A stretch of 64,000 nt of DNA from Moesziomyces globuligerus (taxonomy: Eukaryota > Basidiomycota > Ustilaginomycetes > Ustilaginales > Ustilaginaceae), in NCBI GenBank assembly GCA_030849465.1, contig JARVLF010000012.1:434001-498000 (forward strand). The letters are read 5' to 3'. Made by a program: the position numbers and the translations under genes. Numbering within the stretch: the first letter of the stretch is position 1; the number at the start of each line of letters is the position of its first letter. The notes beneath the pieces are model-generated. The model ran no database searches. It had not been told where the DNA came from and worked only from the letters and a program-made list of their open reading frames with translations. This document shows positions 1-8,979 of the stretch, piece after piece.

Positions 1-1
1 C

Positions 2-2224
2 AGCATGATCGACAGCGCTGCGGTCGACTTCGCTTTCATCGCCACCAAGCCAGCACGCAGGAAGCTCGTCAAGCATCTGGCCTCGCTGCCGCGCCACCGC
101 GTCGATCTCGCACCCTACTATGCACGACTCGCGGCTACGCTGAGCCGCTACATGCCCGACATCGGCGCCGGCCTGACGGCGCTGCTCGAAGATGAGTTTC
201 GCTATCTGCAGCGCAAGAAAAACGTCGACCTCACCGAGACCCGCGCCAAGAACGCACGCTTCCTCTCGGAGCTCACCAAGTTCAAGCTCACGCCGACGCA
301 CGCCATCCTGCACTGCTTCAAGACGTGTCTTGAGGACTTTGCCGGGCCCAACATCGAGATGCTCGCCTCGCTCCTCGAGGGCTGCGGCCGCTACCTCCTG
401 CGCACCGAGGAGACATCCGCGCGCATGCGAGGCATGCTCGAGATGCTCAGGCGCAAGCGCGCCGCCGCCAACCTCGACTCACGGCAGCTGTTGCTGCTCA
501 ACAACGCCTACTATCAGTGCAATCCTCCGAAGCGCAAGGCCATCGAGCAGAAGGTGCGCACGCCCATGGAGCTCTACATCCGTCATCTCGTCTACCACGT
601 GCTTGCAAAAAAGACCGTCGATACGGTGGTGCTGCAGCTACGCAAGCTGGCCTGGGACGATGCGGACGTGTATGGATGGCTCAAGGATGCCTTTACGCGC
701 GCGTGGCGCATCCGCTATTCCAACATCCATCTGCTAGCCATCCTTACATACGATCTGGAGCGTTTCCATCCGGCGTTCTCAGTCGATGTGATCGATCAGG
801 TCCTTGAGAACATCCGCATCGGCATGGAGGAGAACATCTTCAAGCACAACCAGCGCCGAGTGGCCACGGCGTGCTATCTCGGTGAGCTGTACAACTACCG
901 CCTCGTCAACAGTGGCATCGTCTTCGAGCAGCTCTGGTCGCTCGCTACGTTTGGCCATCCCAGAGGCCGGCCGTGGCCCGGTCAGGTCGCACCGCTCGAT
1001 GCGCCAGATGACTACTTCCGCATTCGCCTCATCTGTACGCTGCTCGACACGTGCGGCGTGTGCTTCGACCGCGGCGCGCTGCGCAAGAAGTTGGACGACT
1101 TCCTGGTGTTCCTCAACTTTTACGTGCTTTGCAAGCAGCAGCCGCTGCCGATGGACGTGCAGTTCATGCTTACAGAGACGCTCGAAACGCTGCGTCCGGA
1201 GCTCAAATTCAAGGACGTCTTTGCCGAGGCGGCGGCGGCGTTGGACGAGATGATGGCAGCAAATCGACAGGGCAGTCCGCAGGTGGAAGCGGAGGAGGAG
1301 AGCGATGGGAATAGCTCGGACGCACAGCGACAGGGCAGCCGTGCAGATGCACGCGAAGCAGACGGCCCGCGAGGAGCCACTGAGAAGCGCAAGAGGAAGA
1401 AGGCTCGCACCCAGGCCGACGATGTGTCTGACAGCGACTCGACCGACTCGTCCGAGTCATCTTCATCCGACGAAGACTCTTCTGGGTCGTCGGCGTCGTC
1501 TTCGTCGGACGGCTCGGACGAGTCGGACAGCGATGAGTCCGACGCGGACTCTTCTGACGACGACGGCGATTCGGACGACGACGAGGCAGCCGCCAGTCGT
1601 CATCTTTTGGACGAAGAGCTTGCGCTGCGCAAGGAGGCGGACGACGAGTTCGACCGCGAACTTGCCCGCATGATGGTCGGCTCGAGCACGGCCGCCGCTC
1701 CAGCGCCTCAGCCGGCGCCAAGCTCGAACTCGCGCGGGCCCCAAACACTATTTTCCCGAGCCACGCTTCCATCTGGTAGCGCAGGCTTTGGTCACGGCCA
1801 CGCGTATGCATCTGGGTCCAACCTGTCCGAGATCGGGCTGCCGGTCAAGAAGAAGGCCTCTGAACACGAGATCAGCGGCGAGGCGGAGCAGACGTCGCAC
1901 ATGAAGTTTTCGCTGCTCTCCAAGAAGGGCTCCAAACAGGTGACGCACGAGGTGCACGTGCCCACGACGGCATCGATCGCGATCAACACGCGCTCCAAGC
2001 AGCTCAAGGAAGAGGCGGAGCGCAGGCAGCTCAAGCAGCTCGTCCTCGCTTACGAGAGGTCGTCCGAGGCCCAGCAGCATTCCGGGCTTCCGCCCCAGGG
2101 CTCAGGACGCCGCCCGCAGCAGCCGCAGCAGCAGCAGCAACAGCATCAGCACAGAGACGAAGCGACGAACAAGAGACCCGGCAAGGTCGACGACTTCAAG
2201 ATCTGGACCAGCCACGGGTTCTAG
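2..2224 (+). CDS. UPF2: Nonsense-mediated decay factor Upf2/Nmd2 (3' part; 5' end outside the window)
   Basis: The reading frame is open to the left edge (the codon before the first ATG at position 5 is AGC), so the start and the first MIF4G domain lie outside the window; about 740 residues are visible. The visible part holds MIF4G domain 2 (roughly residues 1-170, including ELTKFK and a CGRYLLRT helix), then MIF4G domain 3 (about 190-420, including QRRVATACYLGELYNYR and CTLLDTCGVCFDRG). A Ser/Asp/Glu-rich acidic linker follows, then a C-terminal Upf1-binding-like segment (KFSLLSKKGSKQ) and a Gln-rich tail from a CAG run near 2113-2150. Upf2 bridges Upf1 and Upf3 in the complex that destroys mRNAs with premature stops. 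The order of domains matches the family. Confidence 0.92.
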   Translation, partial: SMIDSAAVDFAFIATKPARRKLVKHLASLPRHRVDLAPYYARLAATLSRYMPDIGAGLTALLEDEFRYLQRKKNVDLTETRAKNARFLSELTKFKLTPTHAILHCFKTCLEDFAGPNIEMLASLLEGCGRYLLRTEETSARMRGMLEMLRRKRAAANLDSRQLLLLNNAYYQCNPPKRKAIEQKVRTPMELYIRHLVYHVLAKKTVDTVVLQLRKLAWDDADVYGWLKDAFTRAWRIRYSNIHLLAILTYDLERFHPAFSVDVIDQVLENIRIGMEENIFKHNQRRVATACYLGELYNYRLVNSGIVFEQLWSLATFGHPRGRPWPGQVAPLDAPDDYFRIRLICTLLDTCGVCFDRGALRKKLDDFLVFLNFYVLCKQQPLPMDVQFMLTETLETLRPELKFKDVFAEAAAALDEMMAANRQGSPQVEAEEESDGNSSDAQRQGSRADAREADGPRGATEKRKRKKARTQADDVSDSDSTDSSESSSSDEDSSGSSASSSSDGSDESDSDESDADSSDDDGDSDDDEAAASRHLLDEELALRKEADDEFDRELARMMVGSSTAAAPAPQPAPSSNSRGPQTLFSRATLPSGSAGFGHGHAYASGSNLSEIGLPVKKKASEHEISGEAEQTSHMKFSLLSKKGSKQVTHEVHVPTTASIAINTRSKQLKEEAERRQLKQLVLAYERSSEAQQHSGLPPQGSGRRPQQPQQQQQQHQHRDEATNKRPGKVDDFKIWTSHGF

Positions 2225-2719
2225 TCTCGCGCATTGCAATACATGTTTGCCGGCATCGTCGCTTTTCGAAGCGTGTTTGGTGTGGCGAAGCGTGAGCAGT
2301 GGACGTCGTGAGAAGTCAAAGGCGAGTGAGAAATAGCTCAAAAATGTTAGACTAAGGTTACGGAGTCACGTGCAGCGTTCTGGGCTGGGTGGAATCTCGA
2401 ATCGCTGAACCCTCGCGCTCGCGCGCCATCGCCGGCATTCTTCTTACCACCGAGCTCGCACTAGTCCACCGACACACCTCCTTCTCGCTACGATCCCATT
2501 CTGCACGCGGAACTCTATCTGCACGGTCGGATTCGCAAGAGCTCCCTGGATCGGCTTTCGACGAGCGCCAAGGTCACCAAAGGTCACGACATCCGCGCGA
2601 CGCGGATCGCATTTGGGGTGTTGCCGAATCTTCCGGCGACGCATACAGGGTTGCATTGCGGGTGTGACCAGCAGCTCTGATATCGAGGGAACGTGGAAGA
2701 GGAGCATAGTATAGCCGAG
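2225..2719. other. Intergenic region between UPF2 and RPB3
   Basis: 495 bp between two genes on the same strand. It should hold the UPF2 3' UTR and the RPB3 promoter. I see no convincing coding exon, TATA element or RNA gene. Confidence 0.6.
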
Positions 2720-3848
2720 ATGAACGGATCATCGGCAAGGTACGATGTGACGGCGCAGCGGCCCAAGATCACGATGCGACAGCTGAACCGGGACCATGCG
2801 AACTTTATCATGGAGAACGTGGATCTGTCGCTTGCCAACTCGCTGCGGCGTGTTATGATCGCTGACATCCCGACGGTGGCGATCGACATGGTCGAGATCC
2901 GCAACAACACGACGGTGCTGCCGGACGAGTTCCTGGCGCACCGACTGGGTATGATCCCGCTGCTCAGCATGGACTGTGCCAAGGCGCTCGTTGACCACAG
3001 AGTAAGTCACCCCACCTTCTTCCCCAATGCTCGAACGAAACCGATGACTGACGGCTTTGGTGGATTCGCTCGGGCAGGATTGTGCTTGCGAGGACGGATG
3101 TGACCGGTGCTCGGTGGAGCTGACATTACGGGCGCGCTGCACGACGCGCGGCAACCTGGAAGTGACCTCGCGCGACTTGATACGCTCGGATACGATCGAA
3201 GGTGCCAATGTGTTCGACGACGACGGCATGACGGAACCCGCTGCTCCGAAGCACGCCGACTTTGGCCGGCCGGTGGGGCACGATGGCTCGATCCCGCCGA
3301 TCATGCTGGTCAAGATGTCCAAGGGTCAGGAGCTGGACATCCGCTGCATCGCGCGCAAAGGATTTGCCAAGGAACACGCCAAGTGGTCGCCGTGCTCGGC
3401 GGTGGGCTTCGAGTACGACCCGCACAATGCGCTGCGCCATACCACCTACTGGTACGAGTTCGACGCCAAGCAGGAGTGGCCCGAGGGCCCCAACGCCGAG
3501 CTCGAGGAGCCGCCGCAGGAGGGTGCGCCGTTCGACTACACCAAAAAGGCCAACCGATACTACTTCGACGTCGAGTCGAGCGGAAGCATGCATCCGGCCG
3601 AGATCCTCGAGACCGGTCTGGGCCTGCTCGAGTACAGAGTGGCTCAGATCGTGCAGGAGCTGAGCATGCTCGACGAACAGCCGGGCGCGGGTGGCGTGGG
3701 TATGGAAAATGGCATGATGGATCCGTACGGCGTGCCTGCAGGCGGCATGGACATGGCTGGTGCCAACGGAAGCTACGATGGCGGCGCACAGGACATGAAC
3801 GGCTACCAGCAGCCTCCCGTCAACCCCTACGCCGGCGGATGGGATTGA
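2720..3848 (+). CDS. RPB3: RNA polymerase II subunit Rpb3 (two exons)
   Basis: Exons 2720..3001 and 3078..3848 give 350 aa (yeast Rpb3 is 318). The intron (76 bp) has donor GTAAGT at 3002, branch-like CTGAC at 3048-3052 and acceptor GGGCAG at 3072-3077, and splicing is in phase. An upstream in-frame GTG at 2693 is ignored in favour of the ATG at 2720. Rpb3 is the alpha-like subunit that dimerises with Rpb11 to nucleate Pol II. The N-terminal dimerisation motif is seen in [17 protein letters not shown]. The zinc site C96-x-C98-x3-C102-x2-C105 is assembled right after the splice junction. Conserved KGQELDIRC and [18 protein letters not shown] follow. The Gly/Met-rich tail of about 50 residues extends beyond the yeast protein. 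Confidence 0.96.
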
Positions 3849-4954
3849 TTCCACTGAGAAACCCAGATCCTCTAACCCACCTGAAAATGCAAACAACGAT
3901 GTACTTGTACTCGCTCTCTGCGCGAGTTTTTGTGGCTCATACGGGCCTACGAGACTGTGCCGTCTTCGATGCTGCAGGTGTGAAGCCGTCACTGCGGAAG
4001 CAGCTTCTTGCTTCAAGGCCAGATTGAAGCCACGGATATGGCATGTTAGAGCTAGAGGCGGCTGCCACCTGTTCGAGAATTCCATCACCACTGTTACATG
4101 GTGAGTTGTTACAGCCAGCTCTGCTTCGAAATTCATCGGCGAGATCGGCGGGAGGGCGGACCGTTGCGCACCGCTTTTGGGATCCGGATTGCTGTGCGAT
4201 GATGCAAAGCTCCTTTTGTTCGGGACGGTCTTTTCGGCGCATCGGCCTTCTTGGCGAGACAATATTTTTGGCTAAGGTTTCCGCTGCAGCACAGCGTGAG
4301 CAGCGCCCAAGCAGAAATCTGTTTGCCTCGTGCGAATTTGTTTGCACACTTGCCACTGCCCAAATTAGGCAGGTGCAGGAACACCCACTCCCCTCCCCCC
4401 CCACATGGCGTTTACACTCATCTCGAAGCCGCCCACCCATTGCCCGACTCGATCAGCATGTAGATCAGCATGTCGATGAACCCGACGGTGGATCGAAGAA
4501 CATTCGGCTGTGGGTTGGATTGGATAGACGTGCTTGTGGTAGGCGTGCCTGTGGTGGGTGGGGTGAGGACAATGAGAAACATCGGTGAGTGCGGGTGGTT
4601 CGACACCGCTTTCGATGGGTGTGAGACAGCGGTCTGGGTCAAACGCGGAACTCCGAAACCCACTCTCCGCCCGTCGTGGTGCACGGCGACATCATCCGAA
4701 TCCGTGTTCCGCAGCCTCGCTTAGCACGAGCCAGGTACACCGGTCTTCTGTGCATCGTCCAGGGAACTCCGTAGACCATCCTGCCCGCAGTCCACTGCGC
4801 AACCAGACACCCATGGGCATGACTGTTGGAGACCGCCGTGAGAGGACCCCTAGCTGAGTCGGCACGCATACATGAGCTGCCAAACAATAGAATCGTCGTA
4901 TGAAACCGGGCTCCGAGCACCGGCAGGTGCTACAGCACCAGCCCACAGCATACT
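3849..4954. other. Intergenic region, RPB3 to GMC oxidase promoter
   Basis: About 1.1 kb with no supportable gene. Small open frames on both strands have no recognisable protein features. It is longer than most gaps in this window, so distal regulatory sequence for the oxidase is possible. I see no defined element here apart from the repeat listed next to the TATA box. Confidence 0.5.
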
Positions 4955-5011
4955 TGGCGGTACATGCCCCTGGCGGTACCTCGCCCCTGGTTGTACCTCG
5001 CCCTTGGGCGG
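4955..5011 (+). repeat. 17-bp imperfect tandem repeat in the GMC oxidase promoter
   Basis: Three head-to-tail units can be read directly: TGGCGGTACATGCCCC (4955-4970), TGGCGGTACCTCGCCCC (4971-4987) and TGGTTGTACCTCGCCCT (4988-5004), followed by a partial TGGGCGG (5005-5011). The array ends about 10 bp before the TATA element and about 100 bp before the oxidase ATG. The repeated CGG-type half-sites would suit a Zn2Cys6 regulator, but that is inference. Confidence 0.7.
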
Positions 5012-5019
5012 CCGGGATG

Positions 5020-5027
5020 GATATATG
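5020..5027 (+). promoter_or_regulatory. TATA box of the GMC oxidoreductase
   Basis: GATATATG lies about 85 bp upstream of the ATG at 5108, a normal distance for a fungal TATA element with a short leader. It argues for the start at 5108 and against the in-frame ATG at 4964, which is upstream of the TATA box. Confidence 0.55.
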
Positions 5028-5107
5028 TAGCCCATGGATCCACCCTGGCCTACCATCGTTCGCCATCCAACAAACGACCCCTTCCCTCCCTTATACCTTT
5101 GGATACA

Positions 5108-6985
5108 ATGCAGCTCTCAAGATCGTTTGCGACGCTGGCCGCTCTGCTGGCGTGCGCCTCGAGCGTCTCGGGCGCCATCGTCACCGACGCCGGCAGCCTG
5201 TCGGGTCGCTCGTACGACTACATCATCGTCGGTGGTGGCCTCGCGGGCCTTACCGTGGCCAACCGACTCTCTGCCGACTCGGGCAAGAGTGTGCTTGTCG
5301 TCGAGGCCGGTACCGACCAGCGCGAAAACGCCGACGTGTGGAACGTCGACAACTACGGCAAGGCCTTTGGCACCGACCTCGCCTGGAGCTTCACTACCGT
5401 GCCCCAGGTTGGCGGTCACACCAAGGCGCCCATCGGCGGCAAGACGCTCGGCGGCAGCACGAGCATCAACGGTGCGGCGTGGAATCGCGCCTCGCGCGCG
5501 CAGTACGATGCGCTCGGCTCGCTCACCGGCCAATCGGGCTTGGGCTGGGACAACCTGCTGGGCTACATGAAGAAGAGCGAGCGCTTTGTGGCGCCCAACG
5601 ATGAGCAGAAGGCGGCAGGCGCCCAGTACGATGCAAGCGTCCACGGATTCGATGGTCCCTTGGAGATCGCCTTCTCCCAGATCAGGAACAACAACCAGAA
5701 GAGAGGTGGTGCTTCGCAGCAGTGGAAGCGAATGTTCACTGGGCCGCAGCAGGCGGCGTTCATCAAGGCCATCGGCGAGACGCTTGGCGTGCAGCAGGTC
5801 GAGGACCAGTGCGCGGGTTCGGCCAACTCGGTGGCGTATACGCCCAACTCGATCGGCACCGACGGACGCCGTACCTCGGCGGCCTCGGCGTACTACACGC
5901 CGGTGCAGGATCGGGAGAACCTGACGATCCTGACGGGGACGCGTGCACGCAGCCTCGTGTGGAACTCGTCGGCGGATGGGCTGCAGAGCTCGGGCGTGGT
6001 GGTGCAGCAGGACCACGATGCGCCGCTGTTTACGATCAACGCGCAGCGCGAGGTGGTGCTCGCCGCCGGTGCGCTCAACACGCCGACGCTTCTTCAGCGC
6101 TCCGGCGTCGGCTCCAAGTCGGATCTGGACACGATCGGCGTCGACCAGAAGCTCGCGCTCGACGGCGTGGGTAAGAACCTCCAGGACCAGACCATGACGA
6201 CCATCGGATCGCGTGCCGCCGTCAACTACAACGGTGGCGGTCCCTCGGCTGCGATCGGCATGCCCAACGTACACCAGATCCTCGCCAACGCTACCGACGT
6301 GCGCCGCTACATCGAATCCAACCTCGACGGCTGGGCGGAGCAGCTGGTCAACCAGGGCCACGTGGTCAACAAGCAGGGCGTCTTGGCGCAGTGGAAGAGC
6401 GCGGTGCAGCTCATCTTTGACGCGGCGGCGCCGGTGGTCGAGTTCTTCTTCGACACGGGCTATCCTGCCGAGTCGTACGGGCTCGACGTGTGGACCCTGC
6501 TGCCCTTCTCGCGTGGTTCGGTGCGCGCGACCTCTTCGAACCCGTTTGACGATGCGCGCATTGACCCCAACTACTTTGGTCTGCCGGTGGATATGGACAT
6601 GCAGGTCGCCTCGCTCCGTGCGGCGCGCCGCGTGCTCGAGAACGCCAACCTCAAGGACCTCACCTACGGCGGAGAGACGACGCCCGGATTCGACCTCATC
6701 CCCAACGGCCCCAACGCTGGAAGGTACTCGAGGTGGAGCGACTGGATCCTCGGCAACACGCCCGGTGGCGGATCGGGCTACTCGGCCGTCAGCCACCAGC
6801 TCGGCACCGCTGCCATGGCGCCCAAGGAAAACGGCGGCGTCGTCGATGCCAACTTCAAGGTCTACGGCACCACCAACGTGCGCGTGGTGGATGCGAGCGT
6901 CGTCCCCGTCCAGATCTCGGCCCATCTCAGCTCCTCGCTCTACGGCGTGGCGGAAAAGGCGGCCGACACCATCCTCAACGCATGA
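5108..6985 (+). CDS. Secreted GMC oxidoreductase (glucose/alcohol oxidase type, AA3)
   Basis: 625 aa, single exon. The start at 5108 gives a signal peptide (residues 1-22: MQLSRS, hydrophobic core, then SVSGA), so the enzyme should enter the secretory pathway. The FAD-binding Rossmann motif is GGGLAG at residues 42-47. The second flavin signature appears as GGKTLGGSTSINGA. The catalytic pair is H563 (SHQLGT) and H606 (AHLSSS). Their spacing of 43 equals that of H516/H559 in Aspergillus glucose oxidase. The family oxidises sugars or alcohols and usually passes electrons to O2, giving H2O2, or to quinones. The substrate cannot be read from the sequence. It has its own TATA box and a repeat array, suggesting regulated expression. 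A glucose dehydrogenase or aryl-alcohol oxidase is equally possible. Confidence 0.9.
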   Translation: MQLSRSFATLAALLACASSVSGAIVTDAGSLSGRSYDYIIVGGGLAGLTVANRLSADSGKSVLVVEAGTDQRENADVWNVDNYGKAFGTDLAWSFTTVPQVGGHTKAPIGGKTLGGSTSINGAAWNRASRAQYDALGSLTGQSGLGWDNLLGYMKKSERFVAPNDEQKAAGAQYDASVHGFDGPLEIAFSQIRNNNQKRGGASQQWKRMFTGPQQAAFIKAIGETLGVQQVEDQCAGSANSVAYTPNSIGTDGRRTSAASAYYTPVQDRENLTILTGTRARSLVWNSSADGLQSSGVVVQQDHDAPLFTINAQREVVLAAGALNTPTLLQRSGVGSKSDLDTIGVDQKLALDGVGKNLQDQTMTTIGSRAAVNYNGGGPSAAIGMPNVHQILANATDVRRYIESNLDGWAEQLVNQGHVVNKQGVLAQWKSAVQLIFDAAAPVVEFFFDTGYPAESYGLDVWTLLPFSRGSVRATSSNPFDDARIDPNYFGLPVDMDMQVASLRAARRVLENANLKDLTYGGETTPGFDLIPNGPNAGRYSRWSDWILGNTPGGGSGYSAVSHQLGTAAMAPKENGGVVDANFKVYGTTNVRVVDASVVPVQISAHLSSSLYGVAEKAADTILNA

Positions 6986-7040
6986 CTTATAGATAGAGCA
7001 TAGACATTTTCCCTCTTAATACCACGCTCCATAGACCGAA

Positions 7041-7872
7041 TCAGGCAGAGCCCTTGGCGCGTTTGGTGTTGTCGGTGCCCGGGCCGGACTTCTTGCGCTT
7101 GTGGCTCGACGAGGCCGGTGTGCTGTCCTCTTCGTCAGACTCTTGGATCTCTGTGACGCGCAATCAAGCCAAGACAAAGGCGAGCAAGGGGTCGCGGGAC
7201 GTAAGCGACGGTTCAGTGTATCTGAGGCGGGGCAAGGTGGGTGCTTACCTGGGTCATCGTCCTCGTCGTCCTCGTCATGCGACTCTTCAAAGTCATCGTC
7301 TTCCTCGTCGTCCTCATCGTGCTGTGATAAGCGCGCAACAACGGATCAAATTGGGGAATCATGGACAAAGCATGGAATGATGGACAACTTACATCTTCAA
7401 GCAGGTAAGAAAGGCCGACATTGCCTCCGTCGTCGTCGTCGTCGTCGTCTTCGTCCTCTTCTTCGTCCTCCTCTTCTTCCTCGTTGCCATTCAGGATCCC
7501 CTGATCCTCATCATTTACATCATCTGCATGCGTATCGCGCTCGGCATCTTCTCCATGCCTGTCGCTGTCCTCATCGTCATCGTCGCCATTGTCCTGGCTG
7601 CCACCCTTGTGGTCGGCAGAGTCGTGCTGCGCAGCCTCGGGCGCGGTGGCGTGTTGCTCGACCTCGGACGCTGTCGAGGCGCGAGCGTCTGTAGCTTCTC
7701 CTTCTTGCGTCATGATCGCCTCAGGCCCAGCGATGGATCGATCTACAGGCGAAGCAGCGAAGGTAGCAGTGCTGGTAGGATACGATGCGATGTGGAGTAG
7801 TGCCGCTTCCAGTGATCCGAGCGAGTCCTGGGCTGCCAAATCTGACACGCTGACGTCCATTTGATTGCCCAT
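7041..7872 (-). CDS. Acidic Asp/Glu-rich protein with C-terminal NLS-like motif (three exons)
   Basis: The exons are complement(7393..7872), (7249..7321) and (7041..7150), giving 220 aa. Donors GTAAGT (at 7392) and GTAAGC (at 7248) and two CACAG acceptors join in phase with introns of 71 and 98 bp. The last two exons are too short to stand out as open frames. The N-terminal 75 residues are Ala/Ser-rich. Long D/E runs fill residues about 95-200, then a basic KRKK at the C-terminus resembles a nuclear localisation signal. This composition is common in histone chaperones and nucleolar proteins, but no family motif is recognised. Its ATG lies only 44 bp after the stop of the DUF4385 gene on the same strand. 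A second ATG at 7860 is a possible start. Confidence 0.75.
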
Positions 7873-7916
7873 TTGTTACACTGCTATGATACACATTTCT
7901 AAAAAAATATCTCCCA

Positions 7917-8603
7917 TCAACCTTTAATCGACTTGGTGGCTTCGCGGACCGCATTCTTGACCTCGTCATCGTCCTTTGAGGGCCAGGGGACACCGTTTGC
8001 CCACTCGATATGCTCTTGCCTCAGCCTTGTGTACCTTTTATCTGTCCAGACCTGGTCGTCGAGCACGGCCTTGAAGATGCGAGCTGCCTCGACCTTGTCC
8101 TTGTCCTGCAGTTCGAGCGCGAGTCTAGGGATCTGGTTGGGCTTGACGCCCTTGCGCTTGGGCTCGGAGTACTTCTTGCCGCCCTTGTGGTTGGCGTAGC
8201 GTCGGGCACGCGTGTAGCCCATCTGGATGAACTTGCGCGCCATGTCGGCGCCGACAAAGTCGCCCTCGTCGACGTAGGCGGCGAAGGCGTCGAGGAGCTT
8301 GGCGGAGGAGGCATGCGCCGCGGTCGGGTCCTTGAAGCGCCAGTGGGGTAGCAGCTCGGACTTGTACGGCTCGACCATGAGCACGCCCTGCTCGCCGACG
8401 CCCGTGCGGTAGAGCTGCGGATGGGTGCGCAGACATAGCGAGGCGTACGGCAGGTCGTAGGGGAATTTGGACGAGCCGGCGCCGCGACCCGACGAGGTGG
8501 ACTTCGACGGTAGCTTGGATGGCGATGAGCGGGATGAGGAGGAGCGGGTGGTGACCATGGCGAGCAGATGGGGAAGGGTTGTGGTGTGTCGGGCCAAGGT
8601 CAT
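7917..8603 (-). CDS. DUF4385 family protein
   Basis: 228 aa from the ATG at 8603, or 213 aa from the ATG at 8558; both have acceptable context. The first 45 residues are Ser/Arg/Lys-rich and poorly conserved in appearance. From about residue 50 the sequence has the features I associate with DUF4385: a TH-PxLYR segment, GEQGVLMVEPYKSELLPHWRFK, and MARKFIQMGYTRARRYANHK. The second half is Lys-rich (GGKKYSEPKRKG). The function of the family is unknown, and it occurs patchily in bacteria, fungi and other eukaryotes. The extra 15 residues of the longer form (basic and hydrophobic) could be a weak mitochondrial presequence. It is divergent from the MFS gene at 8980. Confidence 0.78.
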   Translation of the reverse strand: MTLARHTTTLPHLLAMVTTRSSSSRSSPSKLPSKSTSSGRGAGSSKFPYDLPYASLCLRTHPQLYRTGVGEQGVLMVEPYKSELLPHWRFKDPTAAHASSAKLLDAFAAYVDEGDFVGADMARKFIQMGYTRARRYANHKGGKKYSEPKRKGVKPNQIPRLALELQDKDKVEAARIFKAVLDDQVWTDKRYTRLRQEHIEWANGVPWPSKDDDEVKNAVREATKSIKG

Positions 8604-8979
8604 ACTGTGACGGTGAGGATGAGCGCAAGCGTGTTGGTGTGGAGGTTGAGCGGCGCTGACGGTGACTAAGTCGGCATGGCGGCGTGCTCGCTGCTCGGCT
8701 ATCCAAAACACGGCAGCGAGAGGCGGCGGAGCTGCAAGGCACCAACTGAAATCCACGCGGTCAGGCGCATGGGCGAAGGCGGCATTCACAGATTGGGCGT
8801 TGGATTGTGACCATGGCTTGCGCCCTCGTGCATGCATGCGTGTCTTGAATCTTGCGCCGGTGCTTGCCCCTCGTACGAGCCGATCCTCAACCGATTCCTT
8901 ACCTTGCTGTGATATATCTTCTCTCCCCACCATAGACATGACCACCCCTTCGTAGACTACCTCCTTTCCTCCTACGATC
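8604..8979. other. Divergent promoter region (DUF4385 / MFS)
   Basis: 376 bp between two divergent starts. The minus-strand frame stays open through it, but no conserved protein segment appears there. I see no TATA box. Confidence 0.5.

Noticed and set aside
4964..5107. Upstream in-frame ATG at 4964 for the GMC oxidase
   Set aside because: It lies before the TATA box and inside the repeat array; using it would bury the signal peptide.
5117..6925. Minus-strand open frame of 602 codons opposite the GMC oxidase
   Set aside because: Its composition (Arg, Val, His) mirrors the codon use of the oxidase; no motif, and the sense frame carries the catalytic residues.
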